The notes: generated by a model not told the origin, from the letters alone. Positions 47,819-56,901 are shown, numbered from the stretch's first letter. The stretch: DNA of 64,000 bases from an uncultured bacterium (GCA_937905825.1 CALCXM010000155.1:1-64000), one strand, 5' to 3'. Numbers and translations: made by a program.

Positions 47819-49582
47819 TCATGGGGTGAAGATCACCGTGTAGGAGTTGCTGGTGTTGAAGCCAGTGCTGCACGGGCCCGCAGGATCCCGGAACCAGCAT
47901 TGGAAGTTCATGGTCGTCGAGGGCAAGATCCCGAAGGCAAAGGCCAGGCCCGGGCCGGCGGTCAAGGTGCCCGTCGCGCTGGTCAAGGTGGGTGTCGTGA
48001 AGCGCACGATGCCGCCCCCGGCGCAACGCAAGCCGTCACCGAAGGGGAGCGGGCCAACCATCAGCGGGCCGCCGAAGAAGATGCCCGGTTTGGCTGGGGG
48101 CATTTGGCTACCGGTCAACACGAGGTTGTCCAGAGAGACGCTACCCGTTCCGCTCGCCGTCAACAGCGCACCGAGCCCGGTCGAGTTCTTGCAGCCACCG
48201 GTGGGATAGGGATTGCCACAAGGAGCGAAGGGAGCGAAGCAGAAACAGCCGGGACCGCCAATGATCTCGCAGTCGTCCGGAATGCCGTTCGAGTTGATGT
48301 CGGTCGAGGTGCCACTGATGATGTCGATCAAGTCGCTGACCCCGTTGCCGTTGCAGTCCAGGTTGGACTGCACGATGGTGTCGAGAGCGTTCAGGTCGTC
48401 TGGCACGACTCCGGCGATCCGCGAGGTGTTCAGGCCAATGTTCTCCGCGGCGCAGTAGATGCCGGGGAAAGGGGAGACGCCGCCAAAGATGGTTGGCAAG
48501 GGAGTCGTGAGGATGTCGCCTTCGTTGATCGGCAGACCGAAGATCGAGTCAGGCATTCCGATGATTCCTGAGCCCCGACGCACGGAGAACAGCAGCATGT
48601 CTGGGCCGCCGGGCGTGAGCCAGTCGTTGGGCTGCTGGGAGGGTTGGAAGCCAGGCGCTCCGTTCTCTCGCAAAGCGAGCGCGTCCACGTCATCCGCGAC
48701 GCCCGTGAGTTCAAGCCCTAGCAAGAACGACGGAGCGTAGACCACCGGCGGGCCGCCGGGGGCCAGACTCACCAAAACGTCCGCGCCGCTGAAACCGTTG
48801 GCCGCTGCCGACGCAGAGTGCGGGAAGCCGGTGAAGGGATCCGGGAAGGCAGCGTCGAGCGAGAAGTAGACGCCCGTGGGAGGGAAGGCTCCGCCCAAAC
48901 CGCTCGGGTCGTGATCGAGGGCGTCGATGTTGTCGCCAAAGGTCGGCGCCGGCTGCGGGAACGAAGGCTCTGCCAAGCCCATGCCCGGATAGACCGCCGA
49001 ACTTCCGCTTATGAAGCCGTTGCCGTCGATGACGCCCAGGTGACCGACCAGAGCTGCGAAGGGAGGCAGTGGCCCGAGGGGCAAGGGACCACCGTTGACC
49101 CAAACGTCAGGAGCGGAGTCGCCAGAGGGAGACTCGCTCGCGATGCTCGGAAAGAGAACCGGGGGAACTCCAGCGGTTGCGAAGGCATCCGTGGAAAAGA
49201 GGTAGCTGCCCGGTGCCGCCGAGTTCAATCCCATCGGATGGTCGCGGCCATAGGAAAGGGCGTCGACTTCCACGCGGCAAGGTGTTCCGGGAGGGTGACC
49301 GATGCATGCGCCAAAGGCGAGAAGACCGAGGCCGCCGGGACCTCCAGGAATCGCAATGCACGGTGGAGCGGCCGGGCCAAGCGTCGGCACTCCCGCGGCC
49401 GGTATGAGGATATCGCCTTCTGTCATCGGAACGCCTCCGCAGGTGTCCGGCACGGCCAAGGCCGCGCTGTTCCAATCGACCGAGAAGGTGATTTGCGCTT
49501 GGCTGATCGAGGCCAGGCTCGACGCGCCTAATGTGAGGAGGGCGATCCTCCGTAGGTCGCCAGCTTGAAAATGGATGTTCAT
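47819..49582 (-). CDS. Secreted protein with dockerin-like calcium motif and Cys-rich tail
   Basis: The product has about 587 residues. After a signal peptide (GDLRRIALLTLGASSLASISQAQ) comes a large beta-rich domain of about 390 residues that I do not recognise. A pair of calcium-loop-like sequences follows (DCNGNGVSDLIDI and DINSNGIPDDCE, as in dockerin or thrombospondin type 3 repeats), then the tail module: CFCFAPFAPCGN, GGCKNSTGLGALL, KPGIFFGG, FGDGLRCAGG, FQCWFRDPAGPC. No cohesin partner is visible. The start at 49582 is the ATG that begins the signal peptide. Function is unknown. Confidence 0.8.
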   Translation of the reverse strand: MNIHFQAGDLRRIALLTLGASSLASISQAQITFSVDWNSAALAVPDTCGGVPMTEGDILIPAAGVPTLGPAAPPCIAIPGGPGGLGLLAFGACIGHPPGTPCRVEVDALSYGRDHPMGLNSAAPGSYLFSTDAFATAGVPPVLFPSIASESPSGDSAPDVWVNGGPLPLGPLPPFAALVGHLGVIDGNGFISGSSAVYPGMGLAEPSFPQPAPTFGDNIDALDHDPSGLGGAFPPTGVYFSLDAAFPDPFTGFPHSASAAANGFSGADVLVSLAPGGPPVVYAPSFLLGLELTGVADDVDALALRENGAPGFQPSQQPNDWLTPGGPDMLLFSVRRGSGIIGMPDSIFGLPINEGDILTTPLPTIFGGVSPFPGIYCAAENIGLNTSRIAGVVPDDLNALDTIVQSNLDCNGNGVSDLIDIISGTSTDINSNGIPDDCEIIGGPGCFCFAPFAPCGNPYPTGGCKNSTGLGALLTASGTGSVSLDNLVLTGSQMPPAKPGIFFGGPLMVGPLPFGDGLRCAGGGIVRFTTPTLTSATGTLTAGPGLAFAFGILPSTTMNFQCWFRDPAGPCSTGFNTSNSYTVIFTP

Positions 49583-49948
49583 GGTACGCGTCAAAATCGA
49601 AGGTTGAGGGAAAGCGCAGACAGTCCGTCTGGGCCCACCGTGCAAGTGACTTCTGCGCGGGGAGTCGGACAAGAATCCGCGACGAAAATCATTATATCTG
49701 GTTTGGGCTGTCTAGGGATTCGCGTGAACTTCCCGTGGTCCCTGCTTCTCGCTCGACCCTTCGGTGCCGGGCTTCGTGGCCACGAGTTAAGCCAACTGGT
49801 CACTCCGAAAACGAAGCGATCGGCCTCCCGCTTCATGCGGAAAGCCGATCAGTTGCTTCTCTCGTGGCTTCAGCGCCACTCGGATGACTCTAAGGTTCAG
49901 GCCTTGGACTAGGAGATTGCATCCGGGTCGGCGGCGCGCCCCAAACGA
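49583..49948. other. 366-bp intergenic region between two secreted-protein genes
   Basis: Both flanking genes are on the minus strand. It holds a terminator-like hairpin (49818-49850) and presumably the promoter of the downstream gene. Short ORFs here (49565-49912, 49591-49836) show no domain. Confidence 0.5.
49818..49850 (-). terminator. Stem-loop, candidate terminator
   Basis: GATCGGC pairs with GCCGATC around an inner CCGC/GCGG stem. On the minus strand it is followed by GCTTCGTTTTC. It lies about 100 bp downstream of the stop at 49949. Confidence 0.55.
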
Positions 49949-51757
49949 TTAAGGCTGGAAGGTGATGGAGACTCCACTCGAAGTGTTGAAGGACGCGCCG
50001 CAAGGGCCGGCGGGATCCCGGTACCAGACTTGGAAGTTGCGGCTGTCCCCGGAGTTCCATCCCTGTGAACTCGCGATGCCCGGGCCCCAGGCTGCCGCGC
50101 CGCTGCCGTCCGTGAAGACCACAGCGAGGCGTTGGATGGAGCCACTCACGCAAAGCAAGCCATCGCCAAAGTTGACCGAGGTTTGGTTGGGACCCGCGAA
50201 CAACAGAGCGGGTTTGTTGGCCGAACCGCTGCTAAGCGCGAAGGTCAAGTTGTCCGAGCCTACGCTCGCGGATCCAGCGCTGCTGAGCAGTGCGCCACTG
50301 CCTGAGCTGTTCACGCAACCCGCCGCCGGGTCCCCGTTGCCGCAGGGGCAAACGGCGCCAAAGCAGTAGGGAGTGCCCACGCTGGTGGCTCCCCCGAGGC
50401 TTCCGTCGGGCTGAACGTTCTGTCCGAGGATGTCGTTCGCATCCACCCGGTTGTCCATCCATGCGAGGGCGACTTGGCCTGCTGCGGAGCGATCACTCGC
50501 CAGGCGCGACTTGCCGCTCGGCGTCGAGGCCACGTCAAAGATCGCGATGTCCACGCTGCCGGCCGCGTCCAAGTGCGCGCCTTGAATAATGTCGTTGTTG
50601 AAGGCGGAAGACGCGCTCCAGAAGACGAAGGAACCGTTGCTATCGGATTCGGTGGTGACCCAGTTGTTGGATGTGGGCGAGAGGCCCACAAGCGAAACTC
50701 CATTGGCTCCCCACTGGCGGACGCCCGCTGCGTCAAAGCGCTGGCTGCCGACTCCGGACTGGCTTTGGCTTCCGTTGAGTTCCGTCCAGGATAGATAGGT
50801 CGACCCGCTCGTGGGGTCATAGGAGACGGAGGGACTCACGCGCAACTGCGCGCCATCGATCGAGCCCGCGGAACCGTTGTGAGGGAAGAGCTCCACGCCT
50901 GCCGCCGACACCCGTTGGGCGTAGCACTGCAAAGGGGAGCTGCTGTACCAACCGAACACCGCGCCACCGCTGCCGTCCGTGACGAAGTCGGGGAAGTTGC
51001 CGATCTGCAAGGACCCGCCATCAAAGACGGCGAGGGGCGCCGCTCCCCAAAGCAGGGCTCCGCTGGAGTCCAGCTTCTGAGTCTTCAGGTGCTTTGGTGC
51101 AGAGAAGGAAGAACCCGTTTGATGCACGATCGAGAGGATCGCGTCCGTGCCCGATCCGTGCAGGTCGCTAACGAAGTAGTTGCCTGCAGGGGGGGGCATC
51201 ACGACGTCGCCAACCCACTGCGCGACCCCCGCCGCGTCGAGCCTTTGGACGCGAGTCGTTCCGTTGTCGGACCAGGCAACGACCACATGGCCATCGGTGG
51301 TGCCGCTAATCGCGGGCGCTGCCAGGAAGCCTGTGGTGCTCGTCAAAGTCTTCGTCCACAGCAACGCGCCAGCGGGGGACACTTGCGTCGCGCTGATCTG
51401 AACGTTGGCGCCGCTGTCATCGCGGTAGGCGAGGATCGCGTTGCCCGCCGCGTCGATGTCGAGCCCATAGTCTTGGGTCGAGGAGAACCCGCGGTCCGCG
51501 ACCAAGACTCCGTTGTGCGCCCATTGTTCATTGCCGGCGGCGTCGAGGCGCTGAAGGCGCACGTCGTAACCTGTGCCGATGCCATCGAACCAACTGATGA
51601 AGCAGCCGCCATCGGGGGTCGAGATGACCTTCGGTTGCGCCTGGTCGCTGGCCCCATCAGCGATGGAGAGGTTGATGGCGGCGTCGCTCGACCACTGGGC
51701 GGTTGCGGGCAGGGCGAGGAAAAGTAGCGGCCAAATGCCGTGAATGATGTTCTTCAT
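49949..51757 (-). CDS. Secreted beta-propeller-like protein with Cys-rich tail
   Basis: The product has about 602 residues and a signal peptide (MKNIIHGIWPLLFLALPATAQ). Residues 25-450 contain about eight repeats built around RLDAAGNEQWAHNGVLV, QRLDAAGVAQW, QKLDSSGALLWG and QRFDAAGVRQWGANG, which suggests a beta-propeller of the type in many large secreted bacterial proteins. The tail module follows: YCFGAVCPCGNGDPAAGCVNSSGSGALL, KPALLFAG, FGDGLLCVSG and FQVWYRDPAGPCG. Tail sequence is closest to that of the FG-GAP protein at 1694-3409. Function is unknown. The next gene is divergent. Confidence 0.82.
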   Translation of the reverse strand: MKNIIHGIWPLLFLALPATAQWSSDAAINLSIADGASDQAQPKVISTPDGGCFISWFDGIGTGYDVRLQRLDAAGNEQWAHNGVLVADRGFSSTQDYGLDIDAAGNAILAYRDDSGANVQISATQVSPAGALLWTKTLTSTTGFLAAPAISGTTDGHVVVAWSDNGTTRVQRLDAAGVAQWVGDVVMPPPAGNYFVSDLHGSGTDAILSIVHQTGSSFSAPKHLKTQKLDSSGALLWGAAPLAVFDGGSLQIGNFPDFVTDGSGGAVFGWYSSSPLQCYAQRVSAAGVELFPHNGSAGSIDGAQLRVSPSVSYDPTSGSTYLSWTELNGSQSQSGVGSQRFDAAGVRQWGANGVSLVGLSPTSNNWVTTESDSNGSFVFWSASSAFNNDIIQGAHLDAAGSVDIAIFDVASTPSGKSRLASDRSAAGQVALAWMDNRVDANDILGQNVQPDGSLGGATSVGTPYCFGAVCPCGNGDPAAGCVNSSGSGALLSSAGSASVGSDNLTFALSSGSANKPALLFAGPNQTSVNFGDGLLCVSGSIQRLAVVFTDGSGAAAWGPGIASSQGWNSGDSRNFQVWYRDPAGPCGASFNTSSGVSITFQP

Positions 51758-51848
51758 GGGAGCTTGCTGGAGAGGGTCGATTATGGGGGGGGCGGGCACT
51801 TTTTGGGGTTCGCGGTTGGATAGTAGCGCGCTCTTTTCTCCCCGGGAG

Positions 51849-51877
51849 CTTTCTCTGGAGAAAACTCCCAGAGAAAG
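51849..51877 (+). promoter_or_regulatory. Strong leader hairpin upstream of an unknown gene
   Basis: CTTTCTCTGG pairs perfectly with CCAGAGAAAG; the inner AG/CT pair leaves an AAAA loop and one bulged C. It lies 68 bp upstream of the 402-residue protein gene, in the region shared with a divergent secreted-protein gene. It could be a leader structure or a terminator-like element. No riboswitch family is recognised. Confidence 0.5.
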
Positions 51878-51944
51878 ATTCTTCCCCTATTTTCACACCT
51901 GCAGTAGCTTGGGAAGCCTTCCCAGCCCTCGACGCAGCAATCCC

Positions 51945-53153
51945 ATGTCCCTGACCGATACCCCGCCCTTTGCCCAGCACTTCCTCCAGGCCCTGGATGG
52001 ACTGCGAGGTTCTCTAACGGAACTTTACTGCGCACTGGGCGCCGATCCGGAAGACCCCCAGACGGTTTCGCGGGAGTTCGGTCTGCACCGCAACTTGTCC
52101 TGGAAGCTCACGCGCATCATGCGCACGCCGGATGCGGAGGGAGTGCTTCCCTACCTTCCGGGCAGTGCGGGCTTGGACCTCGCCTTGAAGGCCTTCAAGA
52201 AGGCCGGCGCTCCGAAGAAGGAGTTGGATGCACTGACCCGCGCCAAGGAGGACTTCGAGTCCATGATCAACATGCACGCCGGCGATCGTGCGACCTTGGA
52301 GTTGATGCTCGACAGTTCGGGGCTCGGCGTTCAGGGCGATCCGCTCGAGGCGAGTCGCAAGCTCGCCTTCCGCGGCAACAGTGGGATCTGGGGAATTCAA
52401 GCGCGCACTCGCTTGCGCACCACCTTCGTCGCGCCCAACCCGGAAGACCCGACGGTGCTGGATCTAGCTCACTTGAGTGGCTTGATCGACTTGCGCCGTT
52501 TGCGCCCGAACGCAGCGTGGCCCCTGTTCCAACGCAACACGTTCAACGACGACATGAGTCCCCGGGAAACGAAGTCGGAACCGATCGACCCGGACGCGGA
52601 CCCGACGTCGGAAACGCGGCTCTGGGCTGAATTTTGCACCAAGCCCTTGCCGCAACTGCGCGCCACGGAAACACGCCTGGGTGCGCGCTACGAAGTGATT
52701 GGCGAGGAAGTCGGCAACCGCGGACTTTCGACCTGTGTGCACGGGGATGTGGTGCGGAAATTCGCCACCCGTTATGCGGATGAGGAGAACACCCGTGGTG
52801 AGTTCTATGCGGACAGCAACGCTCCCGCGGAGAACATGATCTTTGACTTGATCATCCACCGGGATCTCGAACAAGAGCTGCAACCCGAAGTCCGCGTGTT
52901 GCTCTTCGACGGAAACACGGGCGCCGAACCCGGTGGTTCCGCCATCGCTTGCACCGAGACGATCCGTCGCATGGGCTCCGTTCCCTTGCGAGTGACCACG
53001 CCCCTCGTGCCGCGCTACAGCCAGATCGTCGACAAGGTCTACCAGCGAATGGATTGGAAGCCGGAAGACTTCATCGGCCTGCGCTTCGAGATGAAGTGCC
53101 CGCCCTTGCCGTCCACGGTGCAGATGCGCTACGACTTGCCGAAGCGGCCTTAG
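51945..53153 (+). CDS. Conserved-looking protein of unknown function with possible N-terminal HTH
   Basis: This protein of about 402 residues has no signal peptide and no membrane segment, so it is cytoplasmic. Residues 10-60 (LRGSLTELYCALGADPEDPQTVSREFGLHRNLSWKLTRIM) could form a helix-turn-helix. The remainder is a mixed alpha/beta region with no motif I know. Base composition and codon use look like the neighbours, and the frame is clean, so I regard it as a real gene. I chose the ATG at 51945 over the track start at 51744, which would read through the hairpin leader. It may be a planctomycete-specific regulator, but that is a guess. Confidence 0.7.
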   Translation: MSLTDTPPFAQHFLQALDGLRGSLTELYCALGADPEDPQTVSREFGLHRNLSWKLTRIMRTPDAEGVLPYLPGSAGLDLALKAFKKAGAPKKELDALTRAKEDFESMINMHAGDRATLELMLDSSGLGVQGDPLEASRKLAFRGNSGIWGIQARTRLRTTFVAPNPEDPTVLDLAHLSGLIDLRRLRPNAAWPLFQRNTFNDDMSPRETKSEPIDPDADPTSETRLWAEFCTKPLPQLRATETRLGARYEVIGEEVGNRGLSTCVHGDVVRKFATRYADEENTRGEFYADSNAPAENMIFDLIIHRDLEQELQPEVRVLLFDGNTGAEPGGSAIACTETIRRMGSVPLRVTTPLVPRYSQIVDKVYQRMDWKPEDFIGLRFEMKCPPLPSTVQMRYDLPKRP

Positions 53154-53388
53154 TCCACGCGCCTCGAGTGCAACCAGGTCAGCCACGGCAATCCGCCGGG
53201 CCAGATCGAGTGTCGCCGGATTTTGGGAGGGGTAGGGATCGTTCCGCTCAAGCGCTCAAAGCGTTGCCGAGGACGTCCCGCACCCGGACAAATTCCCCTC
53301 ACACTTCCCCGCAGTCCGCGTACCCTGATTCTTCCCCAAGGATCCTCTCACTCGCAAGAGGAGCGCGCATCGGGAAGGTGGAAGCTCC

Positions 53389-54705
53389 ATGACATCGACG
53401 AAGACGACGACAACTCTGACCTTGGTCCTGCTGCTGATCGGTTCAGTGCTCGCTTGCCTCTTCCTATTGGGCGACGGTCCCGTGCCGGGCGGAGTTTCGG
53501 GCGCAGTTGTTGCGGGAAGCACCTCCCATCCGGCTTCGCGGAACGACTCACCAGCAGAGGAGTCCTTGCCAGCCGCAGACTTGCTCCTAGCCAGCGACTC
53601 AGAATCGCGCGTGCCCCTCGACAAGTCAGGGAAACCGATCGTCGGCGCTGCGAAAGGATGCATCACCGGACGTGTGCTGATTCCCAGAGGGCCAGCAGTT
53701 GGCGCGACCGTCGTGGTCTACCGGCCCGGGGACTACACGAGGTACGAAAACATTGAGCTTGGGCCCATCTTCGAACCCGATGACGAGGCAGAAAGCGAAT
53801 CGGAGAGAAGGTACAGGCGGGCCATCGGAGGGAAGTGGACCTCGAACAGTTCCAACGGGATTCAGGCAAACAAGTCGCGCAAGAAACCAGTTCCCGTAGG
53901 TGTCGACGTGGGATATCTGCTGAGCACCGATCGAGTCGAGACCAACCAGGCTGGCGAGTTCGAGCTCTGCGTCGTCCCCGGCAACTACGTTCTCGAGGTG
54001 ATCATCGACACCAAACGCCGCGAGTCCAGGGTTGTCCAAGTGATGGAGGGCGAGCGCCTTGACCTAGGGGACCTGGAGATCAAGCCCGGTGCCTGCATGA
54101 ACGAGCTAGACGAGATAGCGATGCCACAGCCAAAGCCCGGGACCGTGACCGTCCACACGGGGCATCCCGGTCTGCGCGTGGTGACCACCTTCGAAGACGC
54201 GCTGGAGTCGACCCGACAAACAACGACGGGCCCCGCTGGGGACGCCCTCTTCACCCTGGTGGAATCGCGGCCCCTACGGATTGACCTGATCGACAAGCAC
54301 GACTTCGTCTTGGGCAGCACGGACTCCTTCCAGGCCTACTCCGCCAACGGCCCGACCGAGCTCTTCATCCCCTCGGTCCCTGGTTCCCTGACCATTCGCT
54401 TGCCAGGAGGCGTCGAGGCGCTTGGCGGGGAAACTTACCAGGTTCACCTCACTCGAATTGATAGCCCCGAACTCGACCTGCGCGTGAAGTCGATCGCGAG
54501 CAAGCGCATCCCACTCGCAGAGCAAGGCTTCACTACTTCACCGACCGGCCTCCAGTACAATGCCCTGCGCACGGGTGCCTACGAAGTCAAGGCGATCCGC
54601 CAAACCGTGCCAGCCGGCGCATCCGCTCCGGTCAACACCGGCGAGTGGCTGCGCACCACGGCCCATGTATTTGCAGGCCAAGAGACCCACTGCACGCTCG
54701 AGTAG
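53389..54705 (+). CDS. Membrane-anchored protein of unknown function, first of a tandem pair
   Basis: This 438-residue protein has an N-terminal anchor (LTLVLLLIGSVLACLFLL) and a low-complexity linker. A beta-sandwich-like domain near residue 90 (CITGRVLIPRGPAVGATVVVYRPG) resembles carboxypeptidase-regulatory domains. The second half has VTVHTGHPGLRV, LIDKHDFVLGSTDSFQAY and TELFIPSVPGSLTIRLPGG. Its last 78 residues are identical to those of the next gene. The two are paralogues in tandem, probably in one operon. No enzyme motif is seen. Confidence 0.75.
   Translation: MTSTKTTTTLTLVLLLIGSVLACLFLLGDGPVPGGVSGAVVAGSTSHPASRNDSPAEESLPAADLLLASDSESRVPLDKSGKPIVGAAKGCITGRVLIPRGPAVGATVVVYRPGDYTRYENIELGPIFEPDDEAESESERRYRRAIGGKWTSNSSNGIQANKSRKKPVPVGVDVGYLLSTDRVETNQAGEFELCVVPGNYVLEVIIDTKRRESRVVQVMEGERLDLGDLEIKPGACMNELDEIAMPQPKPGTVTVHTGHPGLRVVTTFEDALESTRQTTTGPAGDALFTLVESRPLRIDLIDKHDFVLGSTDSFQAYSANGPTELFIPSVPGSLTIRLPGGVEALGGETYQVHLTRIDSPELDLRVKSIASKRIPLAEQGFTTSPTGLQYNALRTGAYEVKAIRQTVPAGASAPVNTGEWLRTTAHVFAGQETHCTLE
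54470..54702 (+). repeat. Homogenised repeat, copy 1
   Basis: The first 196 bp (54470-54665) are identical to 55799-55994. Three mismatches occur in the remaining 37 bp before the stop codons (54666, 54669 and 54699). The flanking coding sequence is much more divergent, which points to recent gene conversion. Confidence 0.9.
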
Positions 54706-54732
54706 GGCGTGACGAAACAAACGGGAACGCAC

Positions 54733-56034
54733 ATGGGCTTCACAAGACGAAGGATCACGCTGGCGGCACTCGCTCTCTGCGTTCTCGTGATTACCCTTGT
54801 CGCGTTGAACCTTGATTCCAGCTCGGAGCCAGCCCGCGCGCTAGTCGTCACGCACCCAGGGGATCATGACTTGAGCTCCGGCTTCCCGGCGGAAACGCTG
54901 CCCCACGCGTCCGACTTGCAAAGCGCACGCATCCCCAGCGAGAACGGAGCGCGAAGTGGGACCCGAATCGGTGCTTCTGGCAAGGGAGCCGTGATTGGCT
55001 TGGTTCTGGCCGGTGGAGAGCCAATGCGCGAGGCGGCGGTGATCGTCTACACGCCGGGCCAGAAAATGGTCTCCCACGCGTTCTTGGAGAAGGCCAACTT
55101 TCTAGCAGGTCGAGCCTACAATGGCCTCGGAACGTGGGGGAGTTTTGAGGACATTACGGGGTGGGACAGGAAGGAAGCGAATGGCGAGACGGAAGGAGGG
55201 CCGCAAGTCGACGTCGGTTTCCTTTTCCCTGAAGCTAGGCAGCTGACATCGGGAAAGGGTGCCTTCCGCATCGAGGCAAAGCCTGGCGCCTATGTGCTCG
55301 AGGTCATCACCCAGCCCCAGGGGAAACGCTGTCGCTGTGTCCCGATCGAAATCGAAGCAGGGGAGACCTTGGACCTGGGGACCCTGAGACTCAAGTCCGG
55401 CGAGGCTCCGGCGCAAGTGGATCCCTTCAAACGAGTCCGCGATGAGCAACGAGCCCGCGATGATTACGGGGTCCTCGTCTTGCACACTGGGCAGCCCGGC
55501 TTGCGCACTCGGATTCAGGCAGAGGGCGAGGGAGGCTCCGCCAACTACCATCGAATGTTCGGCGAAAAGGGGATCAATCTTAAATGGAAGGAGCCGCGCC
55601 CGGTGCGCATCGAACTGCTGGACAAGCACGACTTTGTGGTGGGAAGCACGGACTCCTATCAGGCCTATCCAACACAGGGGACAACCGAGCTCTTCATCCC
55701 CTCCGTTCCCGGTTCCCTGTTCATTCACTTGCCTCGTGGACTGCAGGCGGGAGCAGGGGAGACCTACCAGATCCACCTCATTCGCACGGACAGCCCGCAA
55801 CTCGACCTGCGCGTGAAGTCGATCGCGAGCAAGCGCATCCCACTCGCAGAGCAAGGCTTCACTACTTCACCGACCGGCCTCCAGTACAATGCCCTGCGCA
55901 CGGGTGCCTACGAAGTCAAGGCGATCCGCCAAACCGTGCCAGCCGGCGCATCCGCTCCGGTCAACACCGGCGAGTGGCTGCGCACCACGGCCCACGTTTT
56001 TGCAGGCCAAGAGACCCACTGCACGCTGGAGTGA
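54733..56034 (+). CDS. Membrane-anchored protein of unknown function, second of a tandem pair
   Basis: The product has about 433 residues and is a paralogue of the preceding protein with the same layout. The anchor is ITLAALALCVLVITLVALNL. The beta domain contains GAVIGLVLAGGEPMREAAVIVYTPG, and the second half contains LLDKHDFVVGSTDSYQAY and TELFIPSVPGSLFIHLPRG. The C-terminal 78 residues are identical to the first copy. The track starts at GTG 54709, 3 nt after the upstream stop; the ATG at 54733 has GGGA nearby and begins the basic N-terminus, so I prefer it. Either start implies cotranscription. Function is unknown. Confidence 0.75.
   Translation: MGFTRRRITLAALALCVLVITLVALNLDSSSEPARALVVTHPGDHDLSSGFPAETLPHASDLQSARIPSENGARSGTRIGASGKGAVIGLVLAGGEPMREAAVIVYTPGQKMVSHAFLEKANFLAGRAYNGLGTWGSFEDITGWDRKEANGETEGGPQVDVGFLFPEARQLTSGKGAFRIEAKPGAYVLEVITQPQGKRCRCVPIEIEAGETLDLGTLRLKSGEAPAQVDPFKRVRDEQRARDDYGVLVLHTGQPGLRTRIQAEGEGGSANYHRMFGEKGINLKWKEPRPVRIELLDKHDFVVGSTDSYQAYPTQGTTELFIPSVPGSLFIHLPRGLQAGAGETYQIHLIRTDSPQLDLRVKSIASKRIPLAEQGFTTSPTGLQYNALRTGAYEVKAIRQTVPAGASAPVNTGEWLRTTAHVFAGQETHCTLE
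55799..56031 (+). repeat. Homogenised repeat, copy 2
   Basis: This is the partner of 54470-54702, displaced by 1329 bp in the same orientation. See copy 1 for the comparison. Confidence 0.9.
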
Positions 56035-56901
56035 AAGGAGCTTGCGAGCGGGCCTGCTGAGGTGCCGGGTGCGGGGGCCTGCACTCGCGCGGAGCCTGTC
56101 TTCTCTCCCTTCTTGTCTCGGAGTTCTGCTCCACCGAAACCCGCTTCGGCCCGAACGAACCGGCGCGCCCGAGGGATGAGCGACTGCGATTCTTGGCCTG
56201 GAATCCAGCCTGTGGGTCCCGAGAAGGCCGTTGGCGAGGTTTTCATGACAATCCTGTCACGAAGGCCAGCCCGGGGGATCTCCAACCTGTGAAGCGACGG
56301 GATGCCTGGCCTAGGTCAGTCTCCCGGAGCGACTCAGAGAAGCGAAGTGATGAGCAACTATCCCGAAACCCAACCCGAGTGCCTTCCAGCACCGGGTTCT
56401 GTTCGCCCCCTCACGGGCCGCGCTTTTGCGAGCGAAGGTCTGGGCCGGGACCGCGCAGGGTTTCTGGCCGCGTTCGCGTTGGGAAGAGCGAACGCGGTAC
56501 TTCGGGCTCCTCTGCAATTGCAAAGAGGGGGCCGGAGCTTCGCGAGAGAGAAGGAGACTGACCGACACGGAGAGGAAGTCAGCGCGTGGTTTGGTGCGTC
56601 GGGTATCGCAAGCACCCAAGGCGACTTTGGAAGGGGGCTTTTGAGGAGAAGCGGTGAGCTGTGAACGAAGGCCAAGGGTAGAGCGCGGGATGGGCACAGC
56701 AACATCTCGGGGGGCGCTCTCCCTTGGCCGGCCGCTGATCGCCTGACGGTTAGCGAATCGCGCGGCACGTGGATCCCGCAAGCTCGGGGCGCCCACGTTT
56801 CGATGTACGTTCAAACGGGTACCCCCGCGCTCTCGGCTTGATCGAGAGCGCGGGGGTACCCGTTTGTTGTGAAGGATCCTAGCGGGGACCCGCTCGCCCG
56901 A
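56035..56901. other. 867-bp ORF-poor region rich in inverted repeats
   Basis: No ORF here has a recognisable domain, and overlapping ORFs on both strands are Arg/Ala/Pro-rich noise. The stretch instead contains several good inverted repeats. These are CCGCGTTCGC/GCGAACGCGG (56468-56497), a near-palindrome CCTCTGCAATTGCAAAGAGG (56509-56528), a 15-bp stem GGCCAAGGG..GAGCGC/GCGCTC.CCCTTGGCC (56670-56729), and a 24-bp hairpin at its end. It follows the tandem paralogues and precedes, tail to tail, a minus-strand gene. A structured non-coding RNA is possible; I do not recognise rnpB, tmRNA, SRP or 6S RNA. Confidence 0.45.
56812..56866. terminator. Perfect 24-bp hairpin, bidirectional terminator
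   Basis: The arms 56812-56835 and 56843-56866 are perfectly complementary (left arm begins CAAACGGGTACCCCC) with a 7-nt loop, GCTTGAT. It lies 36 bp beyond the stop of the minus-strand gene and at the end of the ORF-poor region, so it can stop transcription from both sides. It is much longer than the other terminators here. Confidence 0.8.

Noticed and set aside
56300-56811. RNase P RNA, tmRNA, SRP RNA or 6S RNA
   Set aside because: None of the conserved sequence cores of these RNAs is found on either strand, so only a generic candidate RNA is reported.
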